Shown piece after piece: positions 19,800-31,359 of a stretch of 64,000 bases of DNA; positions within the stretch are counted from its first letter, which is position 1; each line of letters starts with the position of its first letter. Both the position numbers and the translations under genes were made by a program. Source of the DNA: Nymphaea colorata. Taxonomy: Eukaryota > Streptophyta > Magnoliopsida > Nymphaeales > Nymphaeaceae. The stretch covers positions 708,001 to 772,000 of the forward strand of contig NC_045147.1 of NCBI RefSeq assembly GCF_008831285.2, written 5' to 3'. The notes under the pieces are model-generated. The model was not told the DNA's origin, searched no databases, and was given only the letters and a program-made list of their open reading frames with translations.

Positions 19800-20983
19800 G
19801 CTTGATTTTAACTTTCTAGATCTTGAGTTCTGGTTTTTTGAGTATTTATGAAAGAAAATTTTCTCTCATTAAATTGAACATGTCTCGTAATATAGATTTT
19901 ATCGGTTTCTACACCCAAACAACAATACCCTTTATGTTGAGGATCATAGCCCAAGAAAACACATCTTTTAGATTGATAATCTAATTTATTTTTTGATAAG
20001 CTCTTAAACAAGGAAAACATTCACATCCAAAGATTTTGAGAAAGCCATAATCAAGTTTATCTTTGAACAATTTTTTCAAAGGAGAAGCAAAATCAAGAAT
20101 CTTAGTTGGCATTCGGTTAATCAAATAAACAGCAGTACAAAAAGCATATGACCAAAAGTTCTTGAGAATATTACCTTCTGCCATTAGAGATAAATCTGTT
20201 TCAACAATATGTTTGTGTCTCCTTTCAGCTGCTCCACTTTGTTTAGGGGTAGGAGGACATGATATTGTACGTCCAATCCCATTATCGACAAGATATGAAT
20301 GAAACCCTTGAAATTCTCATCTCCAATCTGAGTGAATATATTTTATCTTGTGTCTAGTGAGATTTTCAGAAAGTGCATTGAAAGCTTTAAAAATATGATT
20401 AACATTTGATTTTTTTTTTAATCAAATAAATCTAAGTATACATTGAAAAAACATTCATAAAAATCACATAGTACTTAAAACCATTCACACTCTCCATCAG
20501 AGCTAGACCCCATACATTAGAATAAATGAGTTCAAGCGGGTGTTTCACCTTATTTGAAATAGCATTAAATGAAAGTTTATGAATCTTAATTTTTTGACAA
20601 GGTTCACACAAATATTTCAAGCAATCATCATAATAAGACAAATCACACTTATTCAAAACCTTCTTAACAACGAAAAATGGAGGGTGACCAAGTCTTTTGT
20701 GCCACTGCCCAATAGTCTGTCTTTCTCCAAGTTGCGCTCCCTTTGTCCTGCTACCAAGGTTTATCTTATATAACCCATCACTACTAGTTCCTTGATAAAG
20801 AATTTTTCTTGTTTCATGCTGCTTCACATAGCACATATTGGGATGAAACTCAAAATAGACTCTATTATCTTTAGAAAAACGTTGTACGAATAACAAATTT
20901 CTTATTATTTTAGACACATGAATGAGATCATTTAAAATTAAATTTTGAGATGTCTTTGAAGAACCAGTATGAAAAATTCTCAA
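19800..20983 (-). pseudogene. Copia integrase region
   Basis: 20983 to 20432 gives the pre-integrase zinc-binding part (WHKRLGH ... CEPC) and the start of the catalytic core. Where Copia usually has D in SDVWG and in the FIDDFS segment, this copy reads SNVWG and FMNVFS, so two acidic residues are asparagine. The AAERRHKH segment with the final glutamate (about 20225) and KNFWSYAFCTAVYLINRMP (20160-20100) follow in broken frames. The part at 20020-19808 (KRCVFLGYDPQHKGY) is the usual C-terminal extension. Confidence 0.85.
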
Positions 20984-21163
20984 ACTTTATCCATATCTGA
21001 TTTTTACTGCATCTCCACCTTTATATTTGACGTAAATGGATAAGTTGTTGATATCATTGGTGATGTGATAAGTCGCACCAGAGTCAGGATACCAATCGTC
21101 TTCTCCAATGTCTTGATTCAAAGTGCTAGAAGAAAATGCATGATATGCTTGAGGCGATGTTGT

Positions 21164-22125
21164 CTATTTTTCTTTAAGCAAGTTAGTATATGACCAACAA
21201 AACTTTGCAATATGGCCAACTTTTCCACGTACTTGACACACAAGATTATCACCTTTGTATTGCTCATTTTTTTCAGACTCCTCCTCTAGATTGATATTTG
21301 TTTCTACCACGACCTCTATAGTTGGTTTGCTTATTGTAAACTTGTTTTGAGACAATATTTGCATCAGACATAATAGATTCAAAAGTTTGAGAATCATCTT
21401 CTTTTAAGTTGGCTTATTGTATGATAAGAAGCCCATAAAGTTCATTCAAAGAGACTAGGTCATTTCGATTTTCTATACTGACTTTAAAAGCAAGATATTC
21501 ACTTGGCAATCCTCTAAAAATTTGAAGAGCAAGATCATCTTCATCAACAGGTTTCGATGCAATGGCTAGTTGATGAGCATTAGCTTTTGCTTTGTTTACA
21601 TAAACATGCATAGAACTAGACATTTTTTTCAAATTTTAAAACTGTGATTTTAACTGCATTATTCGAGCCCTGAATTGAGCAACATAGGACTGCTTAAGAA
21701 CACTCCAAACATCTACAGAGGTTTTTAAACCAATAATTTGGGTATGTATTGTTTCAGATAGAGAGGACTTAATCCAACTCAAAAGTAACTGATCATTTCT
21801 CAGCCATTCAATATGTTCTGGACTAATTTCGGTTGTTTCACATCTAAACATTGACAGAGCATTTGGTTCCATCAATATATCTCATAAGATCAAATGAGAT
21901 CAATATTGATGTGAATTGAGATTCTCAAATAAAATAATTTTTAGCATTTAACTTGATGGTGAAGAAATGTTGTAAATTGCTTGGGTACTGTAGAGGAGAA
22001 GCAAGAAAATTCGTATATGTATTAGAGTTTGACTCATGTATGTGATGATGCTTCTTGATTTGCCATGAGAATGAAAATTCGCAATACAAGATGTAATCCT
22101 TAGGATCTAGCAGTAGCAGTAACAA
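21164..22125 (-). pseudogene. Copia gag remnant
   Basis: 22125 to 21414 carries gag in pieces, including KLNAKNYFIW-type start residues (about 21935), HTQIIGLKTSVDVWSVLK, and ALQIFRGLPSEYLAFK. The zinc knuckle at about 21250-21210 reads CQVRGKVGHIAKFC: the second cysteine of the CCHC motif is arginine. Frames are separated by stops. Confidence 0.85.
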
Positions 22126-22133
22126 GGACTAGC

Positions 22134-22146
22134 GGCTCTAATACCA
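22134..22146 (-). promoter_or_regulatory. Copia primer-binding site
   Basis: On the - strand, TGGTATTAGAGCC directly follows the 5' LTR; it is one base off the tRNA-iMet-complementary TGGTATCAGAGCC. Confidence 0.9.
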
Positions 22147-22394
22147 TGTTAGAAATCAAAATAAAAAAATAATTAAAGGAACATGAATTTTTAAAGTGGT
22201 TGAGCCAATAAGCCTACGTCCATTGCTCTATCATTTTGGACTTGTATTCCTTTGGTAGAGAGGTTCCTTTATATAGAGGAAATACATATGGGTCTCTAAT
22301 TCTCAAGAGACATGACTTTTCATCTCTCAAGAAACATGACTTTTCATCCCATAAGTAATTCACTTTGAGAGCCTTATTGGTATTTTTGTTAACA
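22147..22394 (-). repeat. Copia 5' LTR (element on - strand)
   Basis: 248 bp, TGTTAGAAATC...TGTTAACA in + orientation, partner of 17810-18058. Confidence 0.93.
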
Positions 22395-23051
22395 AAAGGA
22401 ACATGACGTGTTGAGACATGTTGAAGAGATTTAATGCTTCTCTATACCTAAAAAAAATAGTGTCTAAAAGTAAACATTGTGGTCTCCCGTGTTGCCTTTC
22501 GTAAAAGCACTTAAAACAAGAGATTGACAATGTTAATCATCAACATGACAGGTCGATTACATCTAGTCCATCAAGCATCCCATGATTAAGGAACTAAGCA
22601 TGTTTTACAGTACCCAAAACAAAAAATCTTCCTATGGTTTCAAAAGGAGATAGAGAAAAATAGAAATAAATAAAAGATTAAAACAACAAATGCATCTCGG
22701 ATATAGTAGTCCATGCTCTACATTACCCAAAAATACAAACCTTCATGCAGGTGGTTTAGAAATATGGAGAGGAAACACAAAATATCAGTGCCTCATCTAC
22801 ATATTTTACTAACCAAGAGATTGTGGATCTTCCATGGAACAACAACACCGTCTAAGAGAGAGAGAGAGAGAGAGAGAGTACTTGGGATTAAGCTGTTGTG
22901 CCAAGGGTTGCAGAATGCATGAGGAGGCAGTGGACACTGCTCTGACCTAACTTCTCTGCCACCATCTATTCTATGTCTACTGGTGGAGAGCAACAATGTT
23001 GTTTTGTGTTGTGAGATGGGTTGTTGCTTCAATGGGGAAGATGAGAGAGCA
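22395..23051. other. Intergenic DNA with (GA)n
   Basis: AT-rich DNA with a (GA)n tract at about 22855-22879. A - strand frame (23068-22793) is open through the GA tract, but its C-terminal serine/leucine run comes from the repeat. No gene is recognised. Confidence 0.4.
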
Positions 23052-23500
23052 TGTAACAGTTTAGTCATGTAATAAAGATTGTGAGGTTTCCCAAAAACAT
23101 ATAAGGAGACTGACTAAGTGATAGATTGTCTAGGTTTCTAGCTCTTTTGGGTTGAAACTAAAATGGTTAGGAAGCGGGTTTTTGGATTCGCCAGACCAAG
23201 AGCCCGAACCCAGTGTGGCAGTGGGTGGGGTCGTGGCAGTTGTATCAACGTTTGTCAATACTCAAATCTGGTGTCCCATATGCATAAACATGTGTCTGAA
23301 GGGAGCACGGATATGAGAGTTTAGTCATGTACTGAAGATCGTGATGAATTTTCAGGCCGATTAGGCGGCTGACTAAGTTATAGATTGTCCTAATTCCTAG
23401 CTTTTTTAGGGTCGAAATCAAGGTTGATAGGGGGCAGGTTGGGATTCTGCCAAACCAAACCAAGAGCCTGAGTCGAATGTGGGAGTGAGCAGGGTTATGT
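23052..23500 (+). mobile_element. Second, older TRIM element of the same family
   Basis: Two degenerate LTRs (about 23052-23238 and 23314-23500) share TTAGTCATGTA, GACTAAGT.ATAGATTGTC and AGAGCC(C/T)GA words. They enclose ~75 bp that lines up with the internal part of the TRIM at 6433-6887: a decayed primer-binding site (GTTGTATCAACG), AATACTCAAATCTGGTGTCCCA against ACACTCGGACCTAGGGTCCCA, and GAAGGGAGCACGGAT against AAGGGGGGTGGAT. The LTR end is also the same type (GGGGGCAGGTTGGGAT...). No target duplication was found; it has diverged far more than the first copy. Confidence 0.75.
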
Positions 23501-23930
23501 GATGGGCAAAACATCTTTCCAAGGTTTTTGGCCACACCTTAAGATATCCTTGGATGAAAATACCAGATTCGGCTAGAGAATCCTAAGTTTGTTGGACCCA
23601 TTATTTTTTCAAATTTTTGTACGTAAATGACAATTCAACGGTAGATGTCCTCCATTTCAAACACAACCTTTATCTATTGAAGGAAGTTGTGTTGATCACA
23701 TGTAACCACTGAAATATGATTTGCACAACTTGTGTGGTGAAAGTTGACTATGAATGCTCAGGTAAGAGCTTTACATAGGACTACCACACAATTGGAAACA
23801 TTGCAGCATTGAAATGTAAATGTCAGCTCTTTCAAAAGTTAGGGATGAGACCTTCAAGTTGAATAGAGTCAACCTAACTTCTTGTTGCCTAGAGAAGAAA
23901 ATCAAAAGCTTTATGGTTGAAGAAATCATA
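23501..23930. other. Intergenic, nothing recognised
   Basis: No reading frame or repeat of note between the old TRIM and the degenerate array. Confidence 0.4.
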
Positions 23931-24890
23931 TTTGTTCCCAACCCTATTTCGGACTTATTTGGATCTAATTTCCGACTTTGGACATGAATCCCAATCCCAA
24001 TTTCAGACTTTGGACATGAATCCCAACCCCAGTTTGCACTTCTTTTATAAATTCAAAGTTGGATCCTGTCGAAAAACGTGAACAAAGTTCCAAAACATAT
24101 CGCTAGATGCAAATTCTTATCCAAATCCCAGCTCCATATCCAAAGTAGATCACAAGATCAAAATGTGGATCTAACTTCCATCTCCATATCCAAAACAGAT
24201 TCCTAGATCTAGATCCATATCTAAATCTAGCTCAAGTTCCAAAACAAATCCCTAGATTCATACCCAATCCAAATTCCAACTCTAGATCCAAAATTGATTC
24301 CTAGATCCATAATTGGATGCAAAATCCAACTTTAGACCTAAAACAGGCTTTCAATTCCAAAAGTATATCCATACCTAGATCCAACTTTCAATTTTGGATT
24401 CATTTGATCAAAAATTGAGTCCTGGATCCAATTCAGATCCAATCCAAATTCTAACTCTGGATCCAAAATTGATCCCTAGATCCATAACCAGATCCAAAAA
24501 CCAAATTTAAACCTAAAACAAGCTTTCAATTCCAAAAGTAGTTCTAGGCCTAGATCCAAATCTCAATTTTGAACTCATTTGATCAAATTTTGAATCTTGG
24601 ATCCAATTAGATCCAATCCAGATCAAAAATCTATAAATATAGATCCATATACTTATTGGGTTCCAGATTCTTAATCCAGATCCAAATTTACATCTAATTC
24701 CATGTTTCTATCTCAACCCGTATCCAATCTATGATACAGATCCAAATCTAAATTTTAGATCTAAATTTGAGTTCCAAATATATTATTCTCGATCCATTTT
24801 AAGCTTTTGGTCAAGATCCAGCTTCAAATCTGAGACATGGATCCATTTTGAGATCCAAATCTGTATTCGAAATACAAATATATTATTGTA
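23930..24890. repeat. Degenerate array of GATCCAAAT-type words
   Basis: About 950 bp is built from imperfect reiterations of words such as AGATCCAAAT, AACTCCATATCC, CCTAGATCC and TTCCAAAA, at irregular 10-14 bp spacing and with occasional longer duplicated blocks (the 24270-24420 and 24440-24600 stretches resemble each other, period about 175 bp). It is non-coding. It may be a tandem-repeat part of an LTR-retrotransposon untranslated region; that is inference. Confidence 0.6.
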
Positions 24891-25086
24891 TCAAGTTTTG
24901 GCTTGATGTCTTTGATTTTATCTAAATACCCTTCAATTTACATTAAATACCCTTGATGGGGCATGCAGCTAACATGGCAGGTTGACCAAGCCTGGCCTTG
25001 CTGTACACGGCCAGGCATGGCCCTATCATGGTCAATAATGACTAATTACACATTAAAAATTAACATCAATGCCCTTGGACCTCTTC

Positions 25087-26095
25087 TCTCTATAAATATC
25101 CCAACATTTTTCTCCTTCAACATCACCATACAAACCTTAGCATTTTCTTTCCTCTTCTAGACTTCTCCTCCTTTTTCAACTTCATTCTCTTCTTCTTCTT
25201 CTTCATTTCTTTCCTTGCTCTCTTTCTCTTCATTATCTTCAACTCCAACCCAACATTCCTAGCAAGAGGAGACTATCAAGGAGCTGGAGATGGACTCTTG
25301 AAGAGCATCAACAACCCATTTGAGCCACTATCAAGAAGCAATGAGCCACCTCTATACCAAATCTTCTATTTTCAAGGTACTTACAATTCTTTTCTACTAC
25401 ATTTTTTTTGTTTATTCTCTCAATGGCAAGCCAATGAAGGTCTAAGACTATTTCCAAAGCTATGGATCTCCCTTAATGCTCTGGAAGCATGACCGAGGCA
25501 AGCATAATTTTTTTTTATGTCTCTTTCTATATGTTTTTAACATGGCGTTATCTTTTTTTTCTTCTTTCATTCTTTTCCTCTCTTCTTTTTCTTTCTCTTT
25601 TCATTTTTCTCTTTTCCTATATTTTTGTCTATCTCTTAATCTCTCCTTTAATCTCTCTCTCTTTTTAAAGTTTTTTCTCTTTAAGCTCTTTTAAATCAAT
25701 CCTTTTTAATTAAATGTTCTCTCTCTTTTAAAACTATCTTGTTCTTTTATTAATTTCATTCTCTCTTTGATTCCTCTTTTAAAATCTTTCTCTTTCTTTG
25801 ACCTATCTTTTTTTAAATCTTCTTTTCTTTCTCTTTAAAATCTTAATTTTTAATCTTCTTTCTCTTTTACTAAATTATCACTCTCTTTATTTATCTCTTT
25901 CTCTCTCCATTAGACTCCCAATCTCTATTTTAAATCTCTTTCTCTCTCTGTTCCTTTCTCTCTCTCTTTTTATTTATCCCTATCTATCTTTTCTTGTCTT
26001 TATTTATCTCTATTTATTTCTATTTTGCTCTTTGTCTCTTTTAATCTCTCTTCAACTATTCTGCCTCTCTCTCTCTTATTGTTTGTGGATGTGTA
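25087..26095 (+). other. TATA-like box followed by a ~950-bp pyrimidine-rich tract
   Basis: CTCTATAAATATCCC near 25090 resembles a TATA box with a CT-rich start region. From 25140 to 26090 the + strand is almost all C and T (CTTTCTCTTTT words). Open frames here encode only Leu/Phe/Ser runs and are composition artefacts. The arrangement could be an LTR promoter and leader of a large Gypsy-type element, but no partner LTR or coding region was found. Confidence 0.35.
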
Positions 26096-27860
26096 TTATG
26101 ATGTGATGATTTGAAGTGAGATATTTTTTATTTTCGTTATTTTGAGGTTGGAACATGTTCAACTTGGGAACATCTAAATACGTTTGATGTACATGTTAAT
26201 TTGCATTGAACATATTATTTTTTATATTATAAATCACAAATCTATTCTCTACCATTTTTCAATCTTTCATTTCTTTTTAGCCTCCCTATGGCCTACCTAT
26301 ATTTTTAAAACAAACCCTTATGTGATTCGCCAGATGAGAATTTACCCCACTATTTTTTAACAAAATTTTCTTTTTCATTGTTTTTTCTTAAGCATATGGA
26401 AAAATAAAAAATCATTTAGCAGGCATATACAATGTGCTTTTGTATTACACAAGTGTTCACATGTGCATCTCTTAGAAGCTTAAGTAAGATAAGTTCAAGC
26501 TCTAGGATGCATGAATTGAATTATAAGAAAAACTTGCAACTTCCTTAACATTCAAGGGAAACACTCCCACAATCATAATATTTTCTCATTTTAATATCAA
26601 ATTTTTATTATTTCCCAATATACTACTTTGATTTTCAAATATTTGCAATATTGTAAAGGTCCTTTTTTGGCCTTTGTTGAATCAAATTATGGTCATTGTC
26701 TGTCTAATTCAAGATCTTAATTTCCAAAATAACATTTTGAAAACTTGCTTTTACAAAGCATGACAAGTTGAAACCATGTTTCGCAAAACAAGTGATATAT
26801 AATATATTTTTAATCATATTTCCTCGCATAAGTTAAAAACTTTGATTTTCAAATCTATCTTCAAACATCAATTATCTTTTATATTTGAGTTCTAGTGATA
26901 ATATTGGAAAAACTCAATTGATTTTAAAGTGTCTCTTGAACAATTTATCTTTTAAACTATTTGACATTTCAATATTTCAGTTTCAATTCTCTAAAGTTGT
27001 TAATTGTTCGGGGTTTATTATTAACCCTTAAAACCAAAGTTTTAAATTTGTGGACATTATATTTCAAGCCAAACCATATTTTAGTCACTTCCAAATTTTT
27101 GTCAATATTTTGACATGCATAGAGGATCTTAGGATAACTTTTTAAAATATTAGAATATGTAAAGCAGAGGGCTAATTCCTGGTCTAGTTACCCTCAATAA
27201 AGGAGTTCGTGCTGACAAGTGGGTCCCTTTCACTCTTTTTTTAGAACAAAAAACTCATTTTTTTTAAGTACTCCAAAAGCCAAAATCAACTTTGAGATGC
27301 CAACAACTATCTGAATGTGGGCCTAAACTCTTTCCATGTTTGCCACTTGATTTAGTTCCGACCCTATATAGTATACCCACATGATGTTTCCTAAGTAAAG
27401 TACTTGTATATGTACCAAGTGTAGTAGAAGTTAGTATATGTCGTATACAATTGCCTATGTCATGAACGTGAAATGCGATTTGTCCTACGGCACATTTTAA
27501 TATTTGCTTGTGTCATTAGCACAAAGCGCGATCTGCCCTAAACAGATAAGGTTATCTATTTCTATTACAATGACATAGGTGTGAGCATAAGGTAGACATG
27601 CAAATACCACAACTCAAAATGTAGCAAACAAATATATCTTTAAACACCAAAACCAACAAAATAAATGTTGCTTACCTAAAACAAACAGTTTTGTATTCTT
27701 TCTATGTAACACAATCGGGTTTTGTCCCTGGTTTTATTGAAATAGTTACATATTGTCATTGATTCACATACACAATAAAATGTAAATAAAAATTATATTA
27801 TTTATTATTGAAACTAAATAATGATTCAAATAAATATTAACTTAAAAAAGATGCAACAAA
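26096..27860. other. AT-rich intergenic DNA
   Basis: No gene is recognised. A short imperfect duplication occurs at about 27450-27540 (TGTCAT...GCGATTTGTCCTA and TGTCAT...GCGATCTGCCCTA). Confidence 0.4.
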
Positions 27861-27869
27861 ATATTTTAC

Positions 27870-30300
27870 CTATTGTAGTTGTGCTCTACGATTTTTCATC
27901 TCGTAAAAAACATCAATAATATTATTCAAATCAAACATTTGTGCAATTTCTTTTTCAATATACAAAAGTAGATAATCTGTAAAAAAATTATCTTCCATTT
28001 TGTTACACAAACTTGTTTTAATAAATTTTATAGCAGAAAATGTCCTTTCTGTGGTTGGAGTAGAAACAAGAAGCGTTAGAATGAGACTAAGCAACTTGTA
28101 TACGTAAAGATATGCTTCACTTTTTTTACTACGTATCAATGTTTGACGTATATGTGATAGTGTACTCAAATTTGAAAACTTGGATGATGACTAATATCAT
28201 TCTTATAATGTCTCAACTGATAATTTAAACCTATAAAATCTGAACTCCAAAAAATTGTCAAGATAAAACTTCTGTACAAAAGTGTACGCATCTTGTGCAT
28301 TAAACAACTCATATTTGACCTTGAGGGTCGAATGTCGACATCAAACAAATGATTTCCATATAATTCTCATTAAATCTATTATTCAACTCTACCAACTGAG
28401 AATCAATAGCAACAATAAAAATATCAACATGATAATAATGTCTCACTATAATAAAATTACATTCATGATGAGAATGTGATCTTCTTTTGTTAGGCATCTA
28501 TATCTAGAATAGAGATATCAAATGCCAAACAAAATATTAGGCATCCATATCTGGAATAGAGATATGATATGCCATACAAAATGCTCCCACAATATCTATA
28601 AATGAATCTTAATCAGTCACTCTAAGTTCTTGTAAGAACTCTTTTGAATTATAAGCTATAGTCATTGCATTTAAAATGCATGTCTAACAAAAAGTATCAT
28701 GTTGTCCCAAAATTTCTTGTACCAAGTGCAAAAAATAAAGACAAAGTCAAATGATTTGATAATGTTGGAAGTCTAATTATCTTCACCCTGTATTTGATAT
28801 GTTGATCTATTGTCTCTTAAATTTTCTATACTACACATGTTTCATTGAACATTTTTATCAAACTGCAGATAGACGAAAAATGAGATCCTCATCTAGTATC
28901 ACCAGGCTACTGTAGTGATCCAATTTGATTAAGTCTTCCTATTTCAAGTTCATTTATAACAATTCTGAATGCAATTTCGTCTGCTTGAGCTTCACGTAAT
29001 TCATTATTATGTTTACTGATTGTACTTACAACATTACTTACATATATTAACTGTTCAAAAAAGTTATGGATATCGACAATTTCTTTTTGAAGGCGCAACA
29101 AGTGCAAGTTGTAATCTATGCGTAAAACAATGAACACAATATGCATAAGGGTATTCATTCAAAATTAATGCTTGCAATTCATTTCATTTACCTTGCATAT
29201 TACTAGCACCCTTGACTCCAAAATTATGTTGAGACAACAAAGTAGAAATTGCATTCTTCAAAGTAATTGTTGTAGTATCTCTCACATGCACAATGTCTAA
29301 AAATTGCTCTTGAATTTGACCTTGCTTATTAACAAATCTAAGAACAACAACCATTTGCTCTCTCTTGAACTCATCTTGAGCTTCATCAATAATAATACAA
29401 TATTTAGCATCACCAAATTTTTTTGTAATTTTAGCTCTTATTTTACTTACAAAAACATGTAAAATTTCTTTCTGAACTGTTGGTAATGTATATTTAGTAT
29501 TTTTGTGGCATTATCCAAAACAGCTTTGTGCAATTTTGTCATTATAACTAGCTAAAGTTTTAATGAACTCAATAAAGTTACATTGATTCAATGAACTTGA
29601 ACTTTCATCATGGCCTCTAAAAGTACAAACTTGAGATGCTAACCAACGAACTGCATCTATAGATGCTTTCAATTTCAAACGGTTGTTGTGAATGAGCTCT
29701 GAACTTTGTTTTTCAATCATTTTATCTATGTGTTTGTTTTGACTACTTATGTTATTAAATGCTCGCACATTCATATTATAGGGCAAATTTTAACTTGATG
29801 TCTCATGACTACGAAATGCACATGTTTTTTCTCTACCACTCTCCCTCTTCTAAGCTTTGAATCTTTCAATAATAAATGAACTATAATAAATGAACTATCA
29901 TTTAAAGTTGCAGTACTGAAAAGATAACACGACAAACAGTATGCACTATCTGTCTTGAGAGAATATTCTGACCACAAAAATTTTTAAACCATGAAGCTTG
30001 AAATTTACGAGGATGATTTGAAGGACCTAACACTAGATATCTATGAAGCTTGTGCTGATATGACCCATGATTAATATATGCTCACCTAACTTCATCTCTC
30101 TTATTTACTGATATCTCTTATATAGAACGTCGCAACCTTGGATTACACACGATGCTTTCTATAGTTTGAATTTTTGAAAACTTAAAAGGTAGAGAATCCA
30201 AGTAAAAAAGACCAACATCAAGAGTCTTCATACTAGAACAACTAGCATTTTGGTTTTCTTCCTCTTGATCAATAACTTGCATTTTTTTAAATAATCTTGA
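27870..30300 (-). pseudogene. Dead hAT-family transposase (ZMYM1/DUF4371 type)
   Basis: Read on the - strand, the parts occur in the order expected for plant TTF-zinc-finger hAT proteins. There is an N-terminal region with QTIESIVCNPRLRRSI and HPRKFQASWFKN (about 30200-29980), a TTF-type finger with WSEYSLKTDSAYCLSCYLF (29977-29915), the DUF4371 region (29786-29160), and the C-terminal dimerisation block TPTTERTFSAIKFIKTSLCN (about 28050-27990). Several stops and frameshifts break it, so it is inactive. The same family includes domesticated host proteins, but the breaks argue against that here. Terminal inverted repeats were not found. Confidence 0.82.
28491..28584. repeat. 47-bp tandem duplication in the dead hAT gene
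   Basis: TAGGCATCTATATC... (28491-28537) and TAGGCATCCATATC... (28538-28584) are adjacent copies differing at a handful of bases. Confidence 0.8.
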
Positions 30301-31359
30301 TTTTCATCATTTTCTCAATAAGCTAACACAAAAAGTCTGAGATTTAAAATTGAAAATATGATTTAAACATAATAAAGTAATCGAACTCAAACCATTCAGC
30401 AGGTTATAACTCAAGCATAACAATAAAAAAAAGAAAAACAAAAAACTATGTAACAAAGACCATTGTTCCATAGAAATTTGGAATGCAACAACAAGCAATG
30501 CCAAAAGAGAATTCAATCTAAAAAATTTGTAATATGGCACTGTTATAAAGAACATTTACAACTAAAAAGTGAACTCTAAAGTTTGCTCATATGGCCATTC
30601 AGCATTTATTCACTTGGGTCCAATGAATACATAACAGTCAACATGGCAAGACTGTATTCTACCAAGTTGGCCAAAAACTAATGGGACATAGATCCCTACT
30701 TCTGCTTGAATCAATGCAAGAAGCAAAGATAACCAGTAAAAACCAATGGTTGCATCACATGTTCCTTACCTTTTATCCAAAGACTGCACCCATAAATCTA
30801 AATCAACAATTGCAGATGTAGAATAAAAAAACTGTCGAAATTTGAAACAACAAATCATGTGAAATCTACAAAAATCAAACTGACAATCACGAGAAAATTA
30901 GATCGAACTATGATAAAGCATATTTATTGATTATTAACATGGACCAACTTAGTTTTGCTTGAATATATGTTTTACTCTTGTTGCAAATGTTAAACATGTT
31001 GTGCAAGGAGGTTGGTTCAGAGATTAGCCAATTAAGTATGAAGTGAGACCAAAGTTTTGTTCTGATCTACATGGTTCCATGTACAAGCCGTTTCATGGTT
31101 CATTATATTGAAATAAGCAATGTTGTTGACAATGAACTCTCATGAAGAGTGAATTGGAGGAGGTGGAGTTGGTCAAGTGGATCATATGCCAAAGTTAAAC
31201 AGCCATGGTACAAGGCATCAATGAAAGTGATCAATTTCATGCATTAGGTAGAAGAAAAAGATGAAGTGAAAACTATTGAAGGCATGAATTCCACACCTTT
31301 GCTCACGAACTAGCTATTATGAATAGAGGGAATGCTCACTAGTGTAAATAGGAAAAACC
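30301..31359. other. AT-rich DNA, no recognised gene
   Basis: No conserved frame. The right part may belong to the degraded 5' region (ORF1) of the LINE that follows. Confidence 0.35.

Larger units (their letters stand above)
17810..22394 (-). mobile_element. Full-length Ty1/Copia retrotransposon, defective
   Basis: The LTRs of 249 and 248 bp (17810-18058; 22147-22394) begin TGTT and end AACA. On the - strand the order is 5' LTR, primer-binding site, gag, protease/integrase, reverse transcriptase, RNase H, polypurine tract, 3' LTR: the Copia order, with integrase before reverse transcriptase. The coding region is cut by many stops and frameshifts. Flanking 5-mers (AGGGG left, AAAGG right) match at 3 of 5 positions, so the target duplication is decayed or lost. 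The LTRs differ at many positions, including a short internal rearrangement of the AGACATGAC words. This indicates an old insertion. Confidence 0.93.

Noticed and set aside
25476-26106. Open frames rich in Leu, Ser and Phe on the + strand
   Set aside because: They follow from the pyrimidine-only composition; no start context, motif or splice structure supports a gene.
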